This document shows, piece after piece, positions 8,111 through 15,495 of a stretch of 64,000 bases of DNA (within the stretch, counting starts at the first letter, position 1; each line of letters begins with the position of its first letter). Both the position numbers and the translations under genes were made by a program. Under the pieces are notes generated by a model. It saw only the letters and a program-made list of their open reading frames with translations, did not search any database and was not told where the DNA came from. The stretch lies in NCBI RefSeq assembly GCF_002871935.1, contig NZ_PNHQ01000010.1, positions 13,459-77,458 of the forward strand. Reading direction: 5' to 3'. Source of the stretch: Aerococcus viridans (GTDB lineage Bacteria > Bacillota > Bacilli > Lactobacillales > Aerococcaceae).

Positions 8111-9535
8111 TTATTTTGACACGACGTCAGCAGCGTCAAAATATTCTACTGCGTTGTTATAAGAAACGTTCGTAATTAATTTTTCTAATAATGCTTCATC
8201 ATTAGGAATTTCACCACGTTCAACCAAGTCACCGATGTAGTCGCAGAATAAACGACGGAAGTATTCGTGACGTGTGTAAGAGATGAATGAACGAGAATCC
8301 GTCAACATACCAACAAAATTCATGAGTAAGCCACCTTCAGCTAGGGCTTTGAATTGTTTCAACATACCGTATTTCGTATCGTTGAACCACCAACCTGAAC
8401 CTAATTGCACGCGACTCTTGATGCCTTTGTCATTAGATTGGAAGTTCGCTGCAGTGGTTGCTGCTAAGTCAAAGTATGCTGGGTTTAATGGGTAAAGAAT
8501 AACTTTAGGCAATTCGTTTGTTTTATCCATTTCGTTTAATAAGCCGTTTAAAGCTTCAGCAACATGCGTTTGGTCGTTGATTGAGTCTAAACCAGCGTCT
8601 GGACCTAATTGTTTAAATAAGCGCTCAGAGTTATTACGGATTGCCCCAAAGTGGAATTGCATCACAAAACCTTTAGCATTGTAAATTTTACCTAATTCAC
8701 GTACTAATGCGGTTTGGAATTGACCATATTCATCTTCTGAAATGGCTTCACCGTTCACAGCTTTTGTAAAAACGGCTTCTGCATCTTCATTCGTTGCTGG
8801 ACGGAATACTAATTTCGCTAAACCGTGGTCAGAAATGTTTGAACCGTGGTCAGCAAAGTATTGAATACGGTCTTCTAGAGATGCCACTAATTTAGCAAAT
8901 GAATCAATTTTAATGCCGTTTGCCTGTTCCATTTTTGGTAAGAAGTCAATGAATTTTTGTTCGCCAACTGCAAAAGCTTCATCAGGACGGAAACCAGGCA
9001 CAACAGTAACGTCAAATGTATCGTCTTCCGCAATTTGTTTGTGGAATTCTAATGTGTCATAAGGGTTATCCGTTGTACAGATAAATGTGACATTAGAATT
9101 TTTAATTAATTGACGAGCAGTTAAGTTTTCGTCTTTTAATTTTTGATTAGCTGCATCATAAATCTCTTTCCAGTTATCAGCAGATAACATTTCGTCAACG
9201 TCAAAGTAACGTTTTAACTCTAATGCAGTCCAGTGGAATAATGGGTTACCTACTGTATTTGGAACAGTTTCAGCCCATGCTTGGAACTTCTCTTCATCTG
9301 AAGCATTCCCAGTAATTTTCTCTTCTGGAATCCCCATTGCCCGTAGTCCACGCCATTTATAATGGTCGCCACCTAACCATAATTCAGTAATATTTTTGAA
9401 TGTATAGTCTTCAGCGATTTGTTGTGGTGATAGGTGACAGTGGTAGTCAAAAATTGGTTGGTTTTCAGAATAAGTATGATACAAATGTTTTGCAGTTTCA
9501 CTTTGTAACATAAAGTCTTCATTAATAAAAGCCAT
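8111..9535 (-). CDS. uxaC: Glucuronate isomerase
   Basis: UxaC isomerises D-glucuronate to D-fructuronate (and galacturonate to tagaturonate), the first step of the Ashwell pathway. FDYHCHLSP (about residues 29-37) supplies two metal-proximal histidines of this amidohydrolase-fold enzyme. GLRAMGIPEEKITG and the C-terminal RRLFCDYIGDLVERGE segment are family signatures. The length of 474 is normal. It is the last gene of the operon, although it acts first in the pathway. AAAGGAG lies upstream of ATG. No mobile-DNA signature is seen in the operon. Confidence 0.95.
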   Translation of the reverse strand: MAFINEDFMLQSETAKHLYHTYSENQPIFDYHCHLSPQQIAEDYTFKNITELWLGGDHYKWRGLRAMGIPEEKITGNASDEEKFQAWAETVPNTVGNPLFHWTALELKRYFDVDEMLSADNWKEIYDAANQKLKDENLTARQLIKNSNVTFICTTDNPYDTLEFHKQIAEDDTFDVTVVPGFRPDEAFAVGEQKFIDFLPKMEQANGIKIDSFAKLVASLEDRIQYFADHGSNISDHGLAKLVFRPATNEDAEAVFTKAVNGEAISEDEYGQFQTALVRELGKIYNAKGFVMQFHFGAIRNNSERLFKQLGPDAGLDSINDQTHVAEALNGLLNEMDKTNELPKVILYPLNPAYFDLAATTAANFQSNDKGIKSRVQLGSGWWFNDTKYGMLKQFKALAEGGLLMNFVGMLTDSRSFISYTRHEYFRRLFCDYIGDLVERGEIPNDEALLEKLITNVSYNNAVEYFDAADVVSK

Positions 9536-9571
9536 CTTGTAAAGTTCTCCTTTCGATTGAAAAATAGTTGC

Positions 9572-10603
9572 CTAACGACTTACATCGAAGCCTTCATCAC
9601 TATTCATTAATTGGTGAACATCGCTTAGCGTCACAATGCCCATATCCCCTGGAATGGTATGTTTCAGTGCAAATGTTGCATTGGCAAATTCAACGCATTC
9701 CTTAGGCGTATAGTTTTCTGAATTAATCGCGTATATTAAACCAGCAGCGAAGGCATCGCCTCCACCAATACGGTCAACAATATCTACATCAAACACTTTA
9801 GAAGCATAGAGTGTTTTATTCGCATACATATAAGATTGTAAGATATTACGATTTGCATTAATCACACGACGTTTTGTCAATGCAATCGCTTCTAGGTCAT
9901 AATAATTACAAATATATTCAAGCGTATCATCTATGTTATCGAAATCATATGGTCGCTTAATATTATTCGTATCCTTATAGTCATTGCCGTCTTCATCCGG
10001 AACGAATAAAGGTTCAATACCAAAGCAAATGTCTGCATACGGTAATAATTCTGCCATTTTTTCACGGGCAACTTCAAAATCCCATAGACTTGCACGGTAA
10101 TTTAAGTCTAGAGAGACTTTTAAACCACGTTTTTTAGCTTCTTGCATAGTAGCCTTGGTTAAATCAAATAAGTTATTTGATAAGGCTGCCGTGATACCAG
10201 AAGTATGGAACCAGTTTGCATCTTCGAAAATCAGATCCATATCATAATCATCGATCTTAGATTCTGTAAAAGCGGAATTCTTTCTATCATAAACAATCTT
10301 AGACGGTCTAATAGAGTACCCTTTTTCAGCAAAATATATACCTAAACGGTCACCCTGACGTAACATGTAGCCAGTGTGTACCCCATTTTTACGCATAAAT
10401 TCAATGGCGCTGTTCCCTAATTCGTTATCAGGTACAGCTGTGATAAAACTAGCCCACATACCTAAATGCGCTATAGTAGATGCTATATTCGCTTCAGACC
10501 CACCATATGTGACTTCTAATTTTTGCGCTTGAGAAAAGCGTTCGCTGTCATTTGTTGTTAAGCGAATCAAGATTTCTCCAAGCGTCACAACCTTTTTGCG
10601 CAT
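9572..10603 (-). CDS. kdgK: 2-Dehydro-3-deoxygluconokinase (PfkB family)
   Basis: KdgK phosphorylates 2-keto-3-deoxygluconate with ATP to give KDPG for Eda. It is a PfkB/ribokinase-fold sugar kinase: N-terminal VVTLGEILIRL, the YGGSEANIA substrate motif, and DRIGGGDAFAAG near residues 277-288 with the catalytic Asp. The function within the broad PfkB family is set by the context with eda, uxuA and uxuB. The start lies one base after the eda stop, so the two are translationally linked. Confidence 0.9.
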   Translation of the reverse strand: MRKKVVTLGEILIRLTTNDSERFSQAQKLEVTYGGSEANIASTIAHLGMWASFITAVPDNELGNSAIEFMRKNGVHTGYMLRQGDRLGIYFAEKGYSIRPSKIVYDRKNSAFTESKIDDYDMDLIFEDANWFHTSGITAALSNNLFDLTKATMQEAKKRGLKVSLDLNYRASLWDFEVAREKMAELLPYADICFGIEPLFVPDEDGNDYKDTNNIKRPYDFDNIDDTLEYICNYYDLEAIALTKRRVINANRNILQSYMYANKTLYASKVFDVDIVDRIGGGDAFAAGLIYAINSENYTPKECVEFANATFALKHTIPGDMGIVTLSDVHQLMNSDEGFDVSR

Positions 10604-10604
10604 A

Positions 10605-11255
10605 TTATTTTCCGCCTTGGATTTCTGCTAATTTATCAGCAAATTTTTGTGCTTCTTCACGACAAGAGTCCGCCCCATCAGCTTTGTAACGTTTAGTTAA
10701 AGCTGAACCAACACCAACTGCCCATGCACCATTGTTAATCCAAGTTTCCATGTTGTCGATGTTAACGCCACCTGATGGCATCATTTCAACTTGTGGCAAT
10801 GGACCATGGACATCTTTAATAAATCCAGAACCTAATACACCACCTGGGAACACTTTAACGATTTCGCATCCTGCAGTTAATGCTTGTTGGATTTCACTTA
10901 CAGTACCGCAACCTGGTAAGTATGGCACTGTGTATAAGTTACAGATTTCAGCAATTTCAGGCACCCATGTTGGTGAAACGATGAAACGTGCCCCATTTAA
11001 GATTGAGATACGTGCAGTAATTGCATCTAAAACAGTACCTGCACCTACAACCATGTCAGTACCCGCAAATTCTTCTGATAAACGAGCCATTACTTTCTCA
11101 GCTCCAGGTGTTGAGAAAGTAACTTCGATGTTTTTAACCCCACCTTCGTAAACTGCTTTAGAGATTTCGTAACCTGCTTGTTCAGATTCGCCACGTACTA
11201 CTGCGAATAAGAAGTTTTTTTGCATTTGTACAACTGTTTCTGCTTTATTTGCCAT
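10605..11255 (-). CDS. eda: 2-Keto-3-deoxy-6-phosphogluconate / 4-hydroxy-2-oxoglutarate aldolase
   Basis: Eda splits KDPG into pyruvate and glyceraldehyde-3-phosphate, the last pathway step. The class I aldolase fold has the base Glu in NIEVTFSTPG (about residue 44) and the Schiff-base lysine in EIVKVFPGG (K134), followed by the phosphate-binding MPSGGVN. The substrate loop reads FIVSPTWVPE, where many Eda proteins have SPG. A length of 216 is typical. AGGAGG precedes ATG. Confidence 0.93.
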   Translation of the reverse strand: MANKAETVVQMQKNFLFAVVRGESEQAGYEISKAVYEGGVKNIEVTFSTPGAEKVMARLSEEFAGTDMVVGAGTVLDAITARISILNGARFIVSPTWVPEIAEICNLYTVPYLPGCGTVSEIQQALTAGCEIVKVFPGGVLGSGFIKDVHGPLPQVEMMPSGGVNIDNMETWINNGAWAVGVGSALTKRYKADGADSCREEAQKFADKLAEIQGGK

Positions 11256-11298
11256 TTTTATTCCTCCTAAATTGCATACATTGATTTAATTGATGAAA

Positions 11299-12150
11299 TT
11301 ATGCGTCGTATTTTGCTAATAAGTCTTGGAATTCACCAATCACTTTATCTTGGTATTCACCAGCATATTCTTTGTTGTTGAATTTAGCTAACGCTTCATT
11401 ACGTAGACGGTCCCACGAGAATTCTTCATTTCCAAATAAGATTGGGTAGTAAAGAACGCCATTTGTTTGCGCTGCTTTTAAGTCACCAGGTGCGTCTCCA
11501 ACCATTAAGATTTCATCTTTTGCATAACCATGTTTCAATAAGTCAGCAATTGCATCTGCTTTTGAACCAGCTTCTTGACCGTAGATAACGTCAACTGAAG
11601 GCATCAAGTCATGACGAGTCCATTCAGATTGTAACGCTTCAGAGTTAGCTGAAGAAACGATGGCTACGTCTCCTGCTTCTGCCAATTTTTCTAAACCTGC
11701 TTTAGCACCAGGGAATGGTTCATCGCGTCCAGTAAGTTCGGTATGAATACCTTCATTTACTTTGTTAGACCAGTCTAAAGCTGTCACTAGTGAAGGTTCC
11801 TCATTTGCTTCGATAGCTTCTTTTAATGATGCATTTGATAATGAAGTTGCTGAGTTAGCCCAGTCACGTAATGCATCAATATTCATGATGGATTCGCCAG
11901 CGGCAGCAGCGTCATCTAAACACATGACCAAAGCTGTAAAACGATTTACACCACGAGTAGATGAAAATAAGTTTACACGATTCCAGTCTTCTTGGAAGGC
12001 TTCTTTATTTTCGATCCCAAAAACATCTGCAGCAATTGGTCCGAAAAATTCAAAATGTTTAACGTTCATGGTATCCATTGCACAACCATCTGAGTCAACA
12101 CAAACTAAGAATTGGTTTTGTTTTGTAAATTCATTTGGTAAAACTGCCAT
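11299..12150 (-). CDS. HAD-superfamily hydrolase of unknown substrate in the uronate operon
   Basis: The protein has all four HAD motifs: I, VDSDGCAMDT (D19, D21); II, IVSSANSE near residue 167; III, the lysine in GSKADAI; and IV, MVGDAPGD near residue 217. A helical insert of about 120 residues after motif I is a C1-type cap that could set specificity. It belongs most likely to the phosphatase or phosphoglucomutase branch, but the substrate is not recognisable. It sits between uxuB and eda in an operon whose other five genes already complete the pathway. Repair, overflow or removal of a stalled sugar phosphate are possible jobs (inference). AGGAGG lies before ATG. Confidence 0.85.
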   Translation of the reverse strand: MAVLPNEFTKQNQFLVCVDSDGCAMDTMNVKHFEFFGPIAADVFGIENKEAFQEDWNRVNLFSSTRGVNRFTALVMCLDDAAAAGESIMNIDALRDWANSATSLSNASLKEAIEANEEPSLVTALDWSNKVNEGIHTELTGRDEPFPGAKAGLEKLAEAGDVAIVSSANSEALQSEWTRHDLMPSVDVIYGQEAGSKADAIADLLKHGYAKDEILMVGDAPGDLKAAQTNGVLYYPILFGNEEFSWDRLRNEALAKFNNKEYAGEYQDKVIGEFQDLLAKYDA

Positions 12151-12178
12151 TCATATTCCTCCTATGTTTAACAGAAAA

Positions 12179-12217
12179 AGGGCTTTGAGCATTGATATGA
12201 TACCCCTGCCAAAGCCC
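12179..12217 (-). terminator. Hairpin inside the uronate operon (partial terminator or processing site)
   Basis: On the minus strand GGGCTTTG pairs with CAAAGCCC around a 20-base loop and is followed by TTTTT. It lies between uxuB and the HAD gene, so it could lower expression of the downstream genes or stabilise an mRNA end. Confidence 0.65.
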
Positions 12218-12259
12218 TCCAGTTATTTTGTATGTGTATGATTTAATTTTATTGAAGAA

Positions 12260-13114
12260 TTAAACACCAGCGTAAGCAGCGAAACCACCATCAATCGGTA
12301 ATACAACACCGTTTACGAAGCTTGCGGCTTTTTCGTCAGCTAAGAATAATAAACCACCTAATAACTCTTCTGGTTCACCAAAGCGACCCATTGGTGTACC
12401 ATTAATGATTTTCTCACCACGTGGTTTCAATGTTTTGTGGTCTGCTTCAAACATCATGTCAATGTTTTGGTTAGATACTAAGAAACCTGGAGCGATTGCA
12501 TTAGCACGAACCCCAACATGCGCAAAGTGAACCGCTAACCATTGAGTGAAGTTAGAGATTGCTGACTTAGCACCTGAGTATGCAGGAATTTTTGTTAATG
12601 GTGTGAATGCATTCATTGAAGAAATGTTGATAATGTTCGCACCTTCACGTCCAATCATGTCTTTAGCGAAAATTTGAGTTGGTAATAAAGTACCTAAGAA
12701 GTTTAAGTTAAATACAAATTCAACACCTGATTGGTCTAGGTCGAAGAAAGTTTTTGTTTCTTCCGGTAAGTCTAATTCATGGTATTCGTTGTCAGTAGTT
12801 GCGCGAGGGTTGTTACCACCAGCACCGTTTACTAATACGTCAGTACCATCGAATTCAGCATCTACAGCCTCTTTAGCTGCTTTGATTGAATCGATTTCTA
12901 ATACGTTACATGCTACAGCGATTGCTTTACCAGGGATGTCTAAAGCGTTAATTTCGTCAGCACGTGCTTGCGCTGCGTCAGCGTTTAAGTCTAATAAAGC
13001 AACGTTAGCACCTGCTTGAGCAAAAGCTTCTGCAAATTTAGAAACTAATACACCACCAGCACCTGTTAATACGACTGTTTTACCTGTAAAGTCATGAGTA
13101 AATTGGTTTGCCAT
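12260..13114 (-). CDS. uxuB: D-mannonate oxidoreductase, short-chain dehydrogenase type (fructuronate reductase)
   Basis: This SDR protein should reduce D-fructuronate to D-mannonate with NAD(P)H. It has a glycine-rich TGAGGVLVSKFAEAFA nucleotide motif (about 17-32), VLVNGAGGNNPR, catalytic Ser165/166, Tyr179 and Lys183 (YSGAK), and a C-terminal GVVLPIDGGFAAY. It is the SDR-type enzyme found in Bacillus (YjmF-like), unrelated to the long-chain E. coli UxuB. Function is assigned by the family plus its position after uxuA. AGGTAAT, a weak ribosome site, precedes the ATG. 284 residues. Confidence 0.88.
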   Translation of the reverse strand: MANQFTHDFTGKTVVLTGAGGVLVSKFAEAFAQAGANVALLDLNADAAQARADEINALDIPGKAIAVACNVLEIDSIKAAKEAVDAEFDGTDVLVNGAGGNNPRATTDNEYHELDLPEETKTFFDLDQSGVEFVFNLNFLGTLLPTQIFAKDMIGREGANIINISSMNAFTPLTKIPAYSGAKSAISNFTQWLAVHFAHVGVRANAIAPGFLVSNQNIDMMFEADHKTLKPRGEKIINGTPMGRFGEPEELLGGLLFLADEKAASFVNGVVLPIDGGFAAYAGV

Positions 13115-13176
13115 TATTCATTACCTCTTTCTTATCTACTGGAAGTCCAGTAATTCATTGTCTTTGCTACGGTTAA

Positions 13177-14253
13177 TTATTTAGTAGTACCAAAGTTAGG
13201 TGTTTTACCAGCAGCTTTCATTGCTGCTTCATATAAACCGTTGAAGTAAGTAGCACCTAATGCACGGTCATATAAACCGTAACCTGGTGTTACTGTTTGG
13301 TCACCCCAAATTCGACGACCGTGGTCTGGACGTAATGCACCTTGCCAGTCATGGTCGACTAACATTTTGATTACTTCGTACATGTCGATGTCACCAGCTT
13401 CAGATAAGTGTGCTGTTTCTTGGAAGCCCCAGTCTCCACGTTTAACGTTACGCGTATGCATGAAGTTGATACGGTTACGTTCTAATGCTGATTTAGTCAT
13501 CGCTAAAACATCATTCTTAGGATCAGAAGCGTAAGAACCAACACACATAGTAATACCATTATATTCTGAATCATAGATGTCTAAGAAACGCGTAACTGCT
13601 TCTTGGTCAGTAATGATACGTGGTAAACCAAAGATTGAGTATGGAGGGTCATCTGGGTGAATAGCCATTTTTACGCCAGCAGCTTCAGCAGTAGGCATGA
13701 TTGCTTTAATGAAGTATTCTAAGTTTTCCCAAAGTTTAGCTTCATCTACGTTATCACGGTAGTAATCTAAAATAGTTTTCATTTCTTCTTTGGTGTAAGA
13801 AGAATCCCAACCTGGTAATGACAGTTCACCTTCAACTGGATCCATACGCTCAACATCTTCATTAATGAATGCTAACGATTTAGAACCATCCGGTAAGTCA
13901 TGGTTTAAGTCAGAACGAGTCCAGTCAAATACTGGCATAAAGTTATAGCAAACCACAGGAATTCCTGCTTTACCTAAGTTCGTTAAAGTTGTTTTGTAGT
14001 TTTCGATTAATTGGTCACGATTAGGTTTACCTTGTTTGATATCCTCGTGAACTGGTACTGATTCGATTACTGAAATATGTAGACCTGCATCTTCAACATC
14101 TTTCTTAAGTTGTTCGATACGCTCCATTGGCCAAACTTCCCCTACAGGAATATCGTAAATTGCTGTAACGATACCTTGCATACCAGGGATTTCACGGATT
14201 TGTTGTAATGTAACAGGATCATCCTGTCCATACCATCTAAAACTCATTTCCAT
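13177..14253 (-). CDS. uxuA: Mannonate dehydratase
   Basis: UxuA dehydrates D-mannonate to 2-keto-3-deoxygluconate with Mn2+. The N-terminus FRWYGQDDPVTLQQIRQ-like and the metal region (IHPDDPP, MCVGSYASD, MHTRNVKR, ALRPDHGR) are family signatures of this xylose-isomerase-like barrel. A length of 358 matches. AAGGAG lies 7 bases before ATG. It is the first gene of the six-gene uronate operon, behind a consensus promoter with operator-like sites. Confidence 0.95.
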   Translation of the reverse strand: MEMSFRWYGQDDPVTLQQIREIPGMQGIVTAIYDIPVGEVWPMERIEQLKKDVEDAGLHISVIESVPVHEDIKQGKPNRDQLIENYKTTLTNLGKAGIPVVCYNFMPVFDWTRSDLNHDLPDGSKSLAFINEDVERMDPVEGELSLPGWDSSYTKEEMKTILDYYRDNVDEAKLWENLEYFIKAIMPTAEAAGVKMAIHPDDPPYSIFGLPRIITDQEAVTRFLDIYDSEYNGITMCVGSYASDPKNDVLAMTKSALERNRINFMHTRNVKRGDWGFQETAHLSEAGDIDMYEVIKMLVDHDWQGALRPDHGRRIWGDQTVTPGYGLYDRALGATYFNGLYEAAMKAAGKTPNFGTTK

Positions 14254-14298
14254 AATAATACTCCTTTTCGCGTGATATAAATTCGCATTATATATTTA

Positions 14299-14318
14299 TG
14301 AGCAATCGCTTACGCTCA
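14299..14318. promoter_or_regulatory. Inverted repeat (candidate LacI-family operator) just after the uxuA promoter
   Basis: The 20 bases TGAGCAATCGCTTACGCTCA have perfect 5-base outer arms and contain, on the minus strand, AAGCGATT, which fits the AANCGNTT core of CcpA and other LacI-family operators. It lies within the first 25 bases of the predicted transcript, where a bound repressor would block elongation. Confidence 0.55.
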
Positions 14319-14327
14319 TTCAATTAC

Positions 14328-14356
14328 ATTCTACATAATGGGAAGCGCTTTTTCAA
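14328..14356 (-). promoter_or_regulatory. Promoter of the uronate operon, with a cre-like site in the spacer
   Basis: Minus strand -35 TTGAAA (14351-14356), a 17-base spacer, and -10 TAGAAT (14328-14333). The spacer begins AAGCGCTT, an 8-base palindrome that is the core of many cre sites; flanking bases fit only partly. Confidence 0.7.
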
Positions 14357-14446
14357 GGGGCAAATGGCAATTAATGCAATTTTTTAACAAAAAATGTAAG
14401 GGGATACAATTCTAAAGGCTATTGCTTTAATTTTTTATCTTGTTCA

Positions 14447-14455
14447 TGGTATAAT
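14447..14455 (+). promoter_or_regulatory. Extended -10 promoter of the 37-residue peptide gene
   Basis: TGGTATAAT is a perfect extended -10 element 43 bases before the small ORF. No good -35 is seen at normal spacing. Confidence 0.55.
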
Positions 14456-14497
14456 AAAACATATCAAAAAAGTTATTTATTTATAGGGGGTGGCCAC

Positions 14498-14611
14498 ATG
14501 CCAACGAGTAAGGCACAAAAGAAAAGAAACCGTAAAATCCTATGGTATCTAGTCTTAATCATTTTCACTATTGTACAAAGTTTTCTAAATTCTGATGACG
14601 ATAAGGCATAG
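14498..14611 (+). CDS. 37-residue single-pass membrane peptide
   Basis: A short ORF begins at ATG 14498 behind TAGGGGGTGG and ends at TAG 14609-14611. The product has a very basic start (MPTSKAQKKRNRK), then a hydrophobic stretch of about 16 residues (ILWYLVLIIFTIVQSF), then an acidic end (NSDDDKA). The positive-inside rule puts the N-terminus in the cytoplasm. The gene has its own extended -10 and a terminator directly after it, which argues that it is real and not a chance frame. Function unknown; such peptides may be regulators of membrane enzymes or small toxins (inference only). Confidence 0.65.
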   Translation: MPTSKAQKKRNRKILWYLVLIIFTIVQSFLNSDDDKA

Positions 14612-14633
14612 TGATCTAATACATTTATCTTTT

Positions 14634-14678
14634 AAAATGTCAAAAAACAATTTTTTTCTTGTTTTATTGACATTTTTT
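14634..14678 (+). terminator. Terminator of the small membrane peptide gene
   Basis: AAAATGTCA and TGACATTTT, with AAAACAA/TTGTTTT pairing inside, form an AT-rich hairpin ending in a T-run, 23 bases after the stop. Confidence 0.65.
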
Positions 14679-14750
14679 ATAAATAGCAGTTTGGAGCAAC
14701 ATTTGCAATGACATGATGAGTTTGAAGCAAAACCAACTAAATAAATATAG

Positions 14751-14789
14751 AAAAAGCGAGCTAAGGCATTTTTCCTTAGCTCGCTTTTA
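14751..14789 (-). terminator. Terminator of rpiA
   Basis: AAAGCGAGCTAAGG, the loop CATTTTT and CCTTAGCTCGCTTT form a 14-bp perfect stem with flanking A and T runs. Confidence 0.9.
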
Positions 14790-14799
14790 TTATCAAATA

Positions 14800-15474
14800 C
14801 TACTTATTAAATTCTACGACTTGCCCATCTTTGGCCATTAACACTTTGTCCGCTATGCCTAAGAATAAGCCATGTTCAACAACACCAACCATTTGCGTTA
14901 ACTCGGCCGCTAACTTGGTTGCATCTACAATTTTCTCTAAATGAAGATCAATAATAAAGTTACCTGAATCAGTCACAAATTTATTGTCATCTGGGGATAA
15001 ACGAAATGTTGGTGCATAACCTTTATCCTCAAATGCATAGAATAAGTGTTGACTAGCTGCTGGAATCACTTCTATTGGTAAGGGAAAAGCGCCTAATTGA
15101 TCTACTTGTTTTGTATGGTCACAAATCCAAATAACGCGTTCACTGTTCACTGCGATAATTTTCTCAATCAAGTGCGCGCCACCGCCACCTTTAATGCCAT
15201 TTAATTGTGGATCAAATTCATCGGTCCCATCTATTGTTAAGTCGATTTTGGCCACATCATTTAATGAAGCAATGGGAATATCTAAACTAGCAGCTAATTC
15301 AGCAGACTGAATAGATGTTGGTATACCAGTGAACCTTAAGCCTTCTTCTTTCATTCGTTTACCTAATGCCGTAATCAAATAATAAGCTGTAGAGCCTGTT
15401 CCTAACCCAACAACCATGCCGTCTTCAACGTACTGTGCCGCTGCTACCCCAACTAATTCTTTTTCGTTCACCAT
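14800..15474 (-). CDS. rpiA: Ribose-5-phosphate isomerase A
   Basis: RpiA interconverts ribose-5-phosphate and ribulose-5-phosphate. VGLGTGSTA (about 22-30), TIDGTDEFD (about 80-88) and GIKGGGGAHLIEKI are the substrate and catalytic motifs of the RpiA family. The length of 224 is typical. AAAGGAG lies upstream of ATG. It follows pepV by 21 bases on the same strand and is probably cotranscribed with it. It does not act directly in the neighbouring uronate pathway. Confidence 0.95.
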   Translation of the reverse strand: MVNEKELVGVAAAQYVEDGMVVGLGTGSTAYYLITALGKRMKEEGLRFTGIPTSIQSAELAASLDIPIASLNDVAKIDLTIDGTDEFDPQLNGIKGGGGAHLIEKIIAVNSERVIWICDHTKQVDQLGAFPLPIEVIPAASQHLFYAFEDKGYAPTFRLSPDDNKFVTDSGNFIIDLHLEKIVDATKLAAELTQMVGVVEHGLFLGIADKVLMAKDGQVVEFNK

Positions 15475-15495
15475 ATGACTCCTTTATTTATCTTC

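Noticed and set aside
7849..8175. Plus-strand frame between mvaS and uxaC
   Set aside because: It overlaps the mvaS start, the uronate-operon terminator and the uxaC end; no family, no ribosome site.
10732..11151. 139-codon frame opposite eda
   Set aside because: Antisense shadow of a well-supported aldolase gene.
11762..12241. 159-codon frame opposite the HAD gene
   Set aside because: Antisense shadow; no ribosome site and it runs through the operon hairpin.
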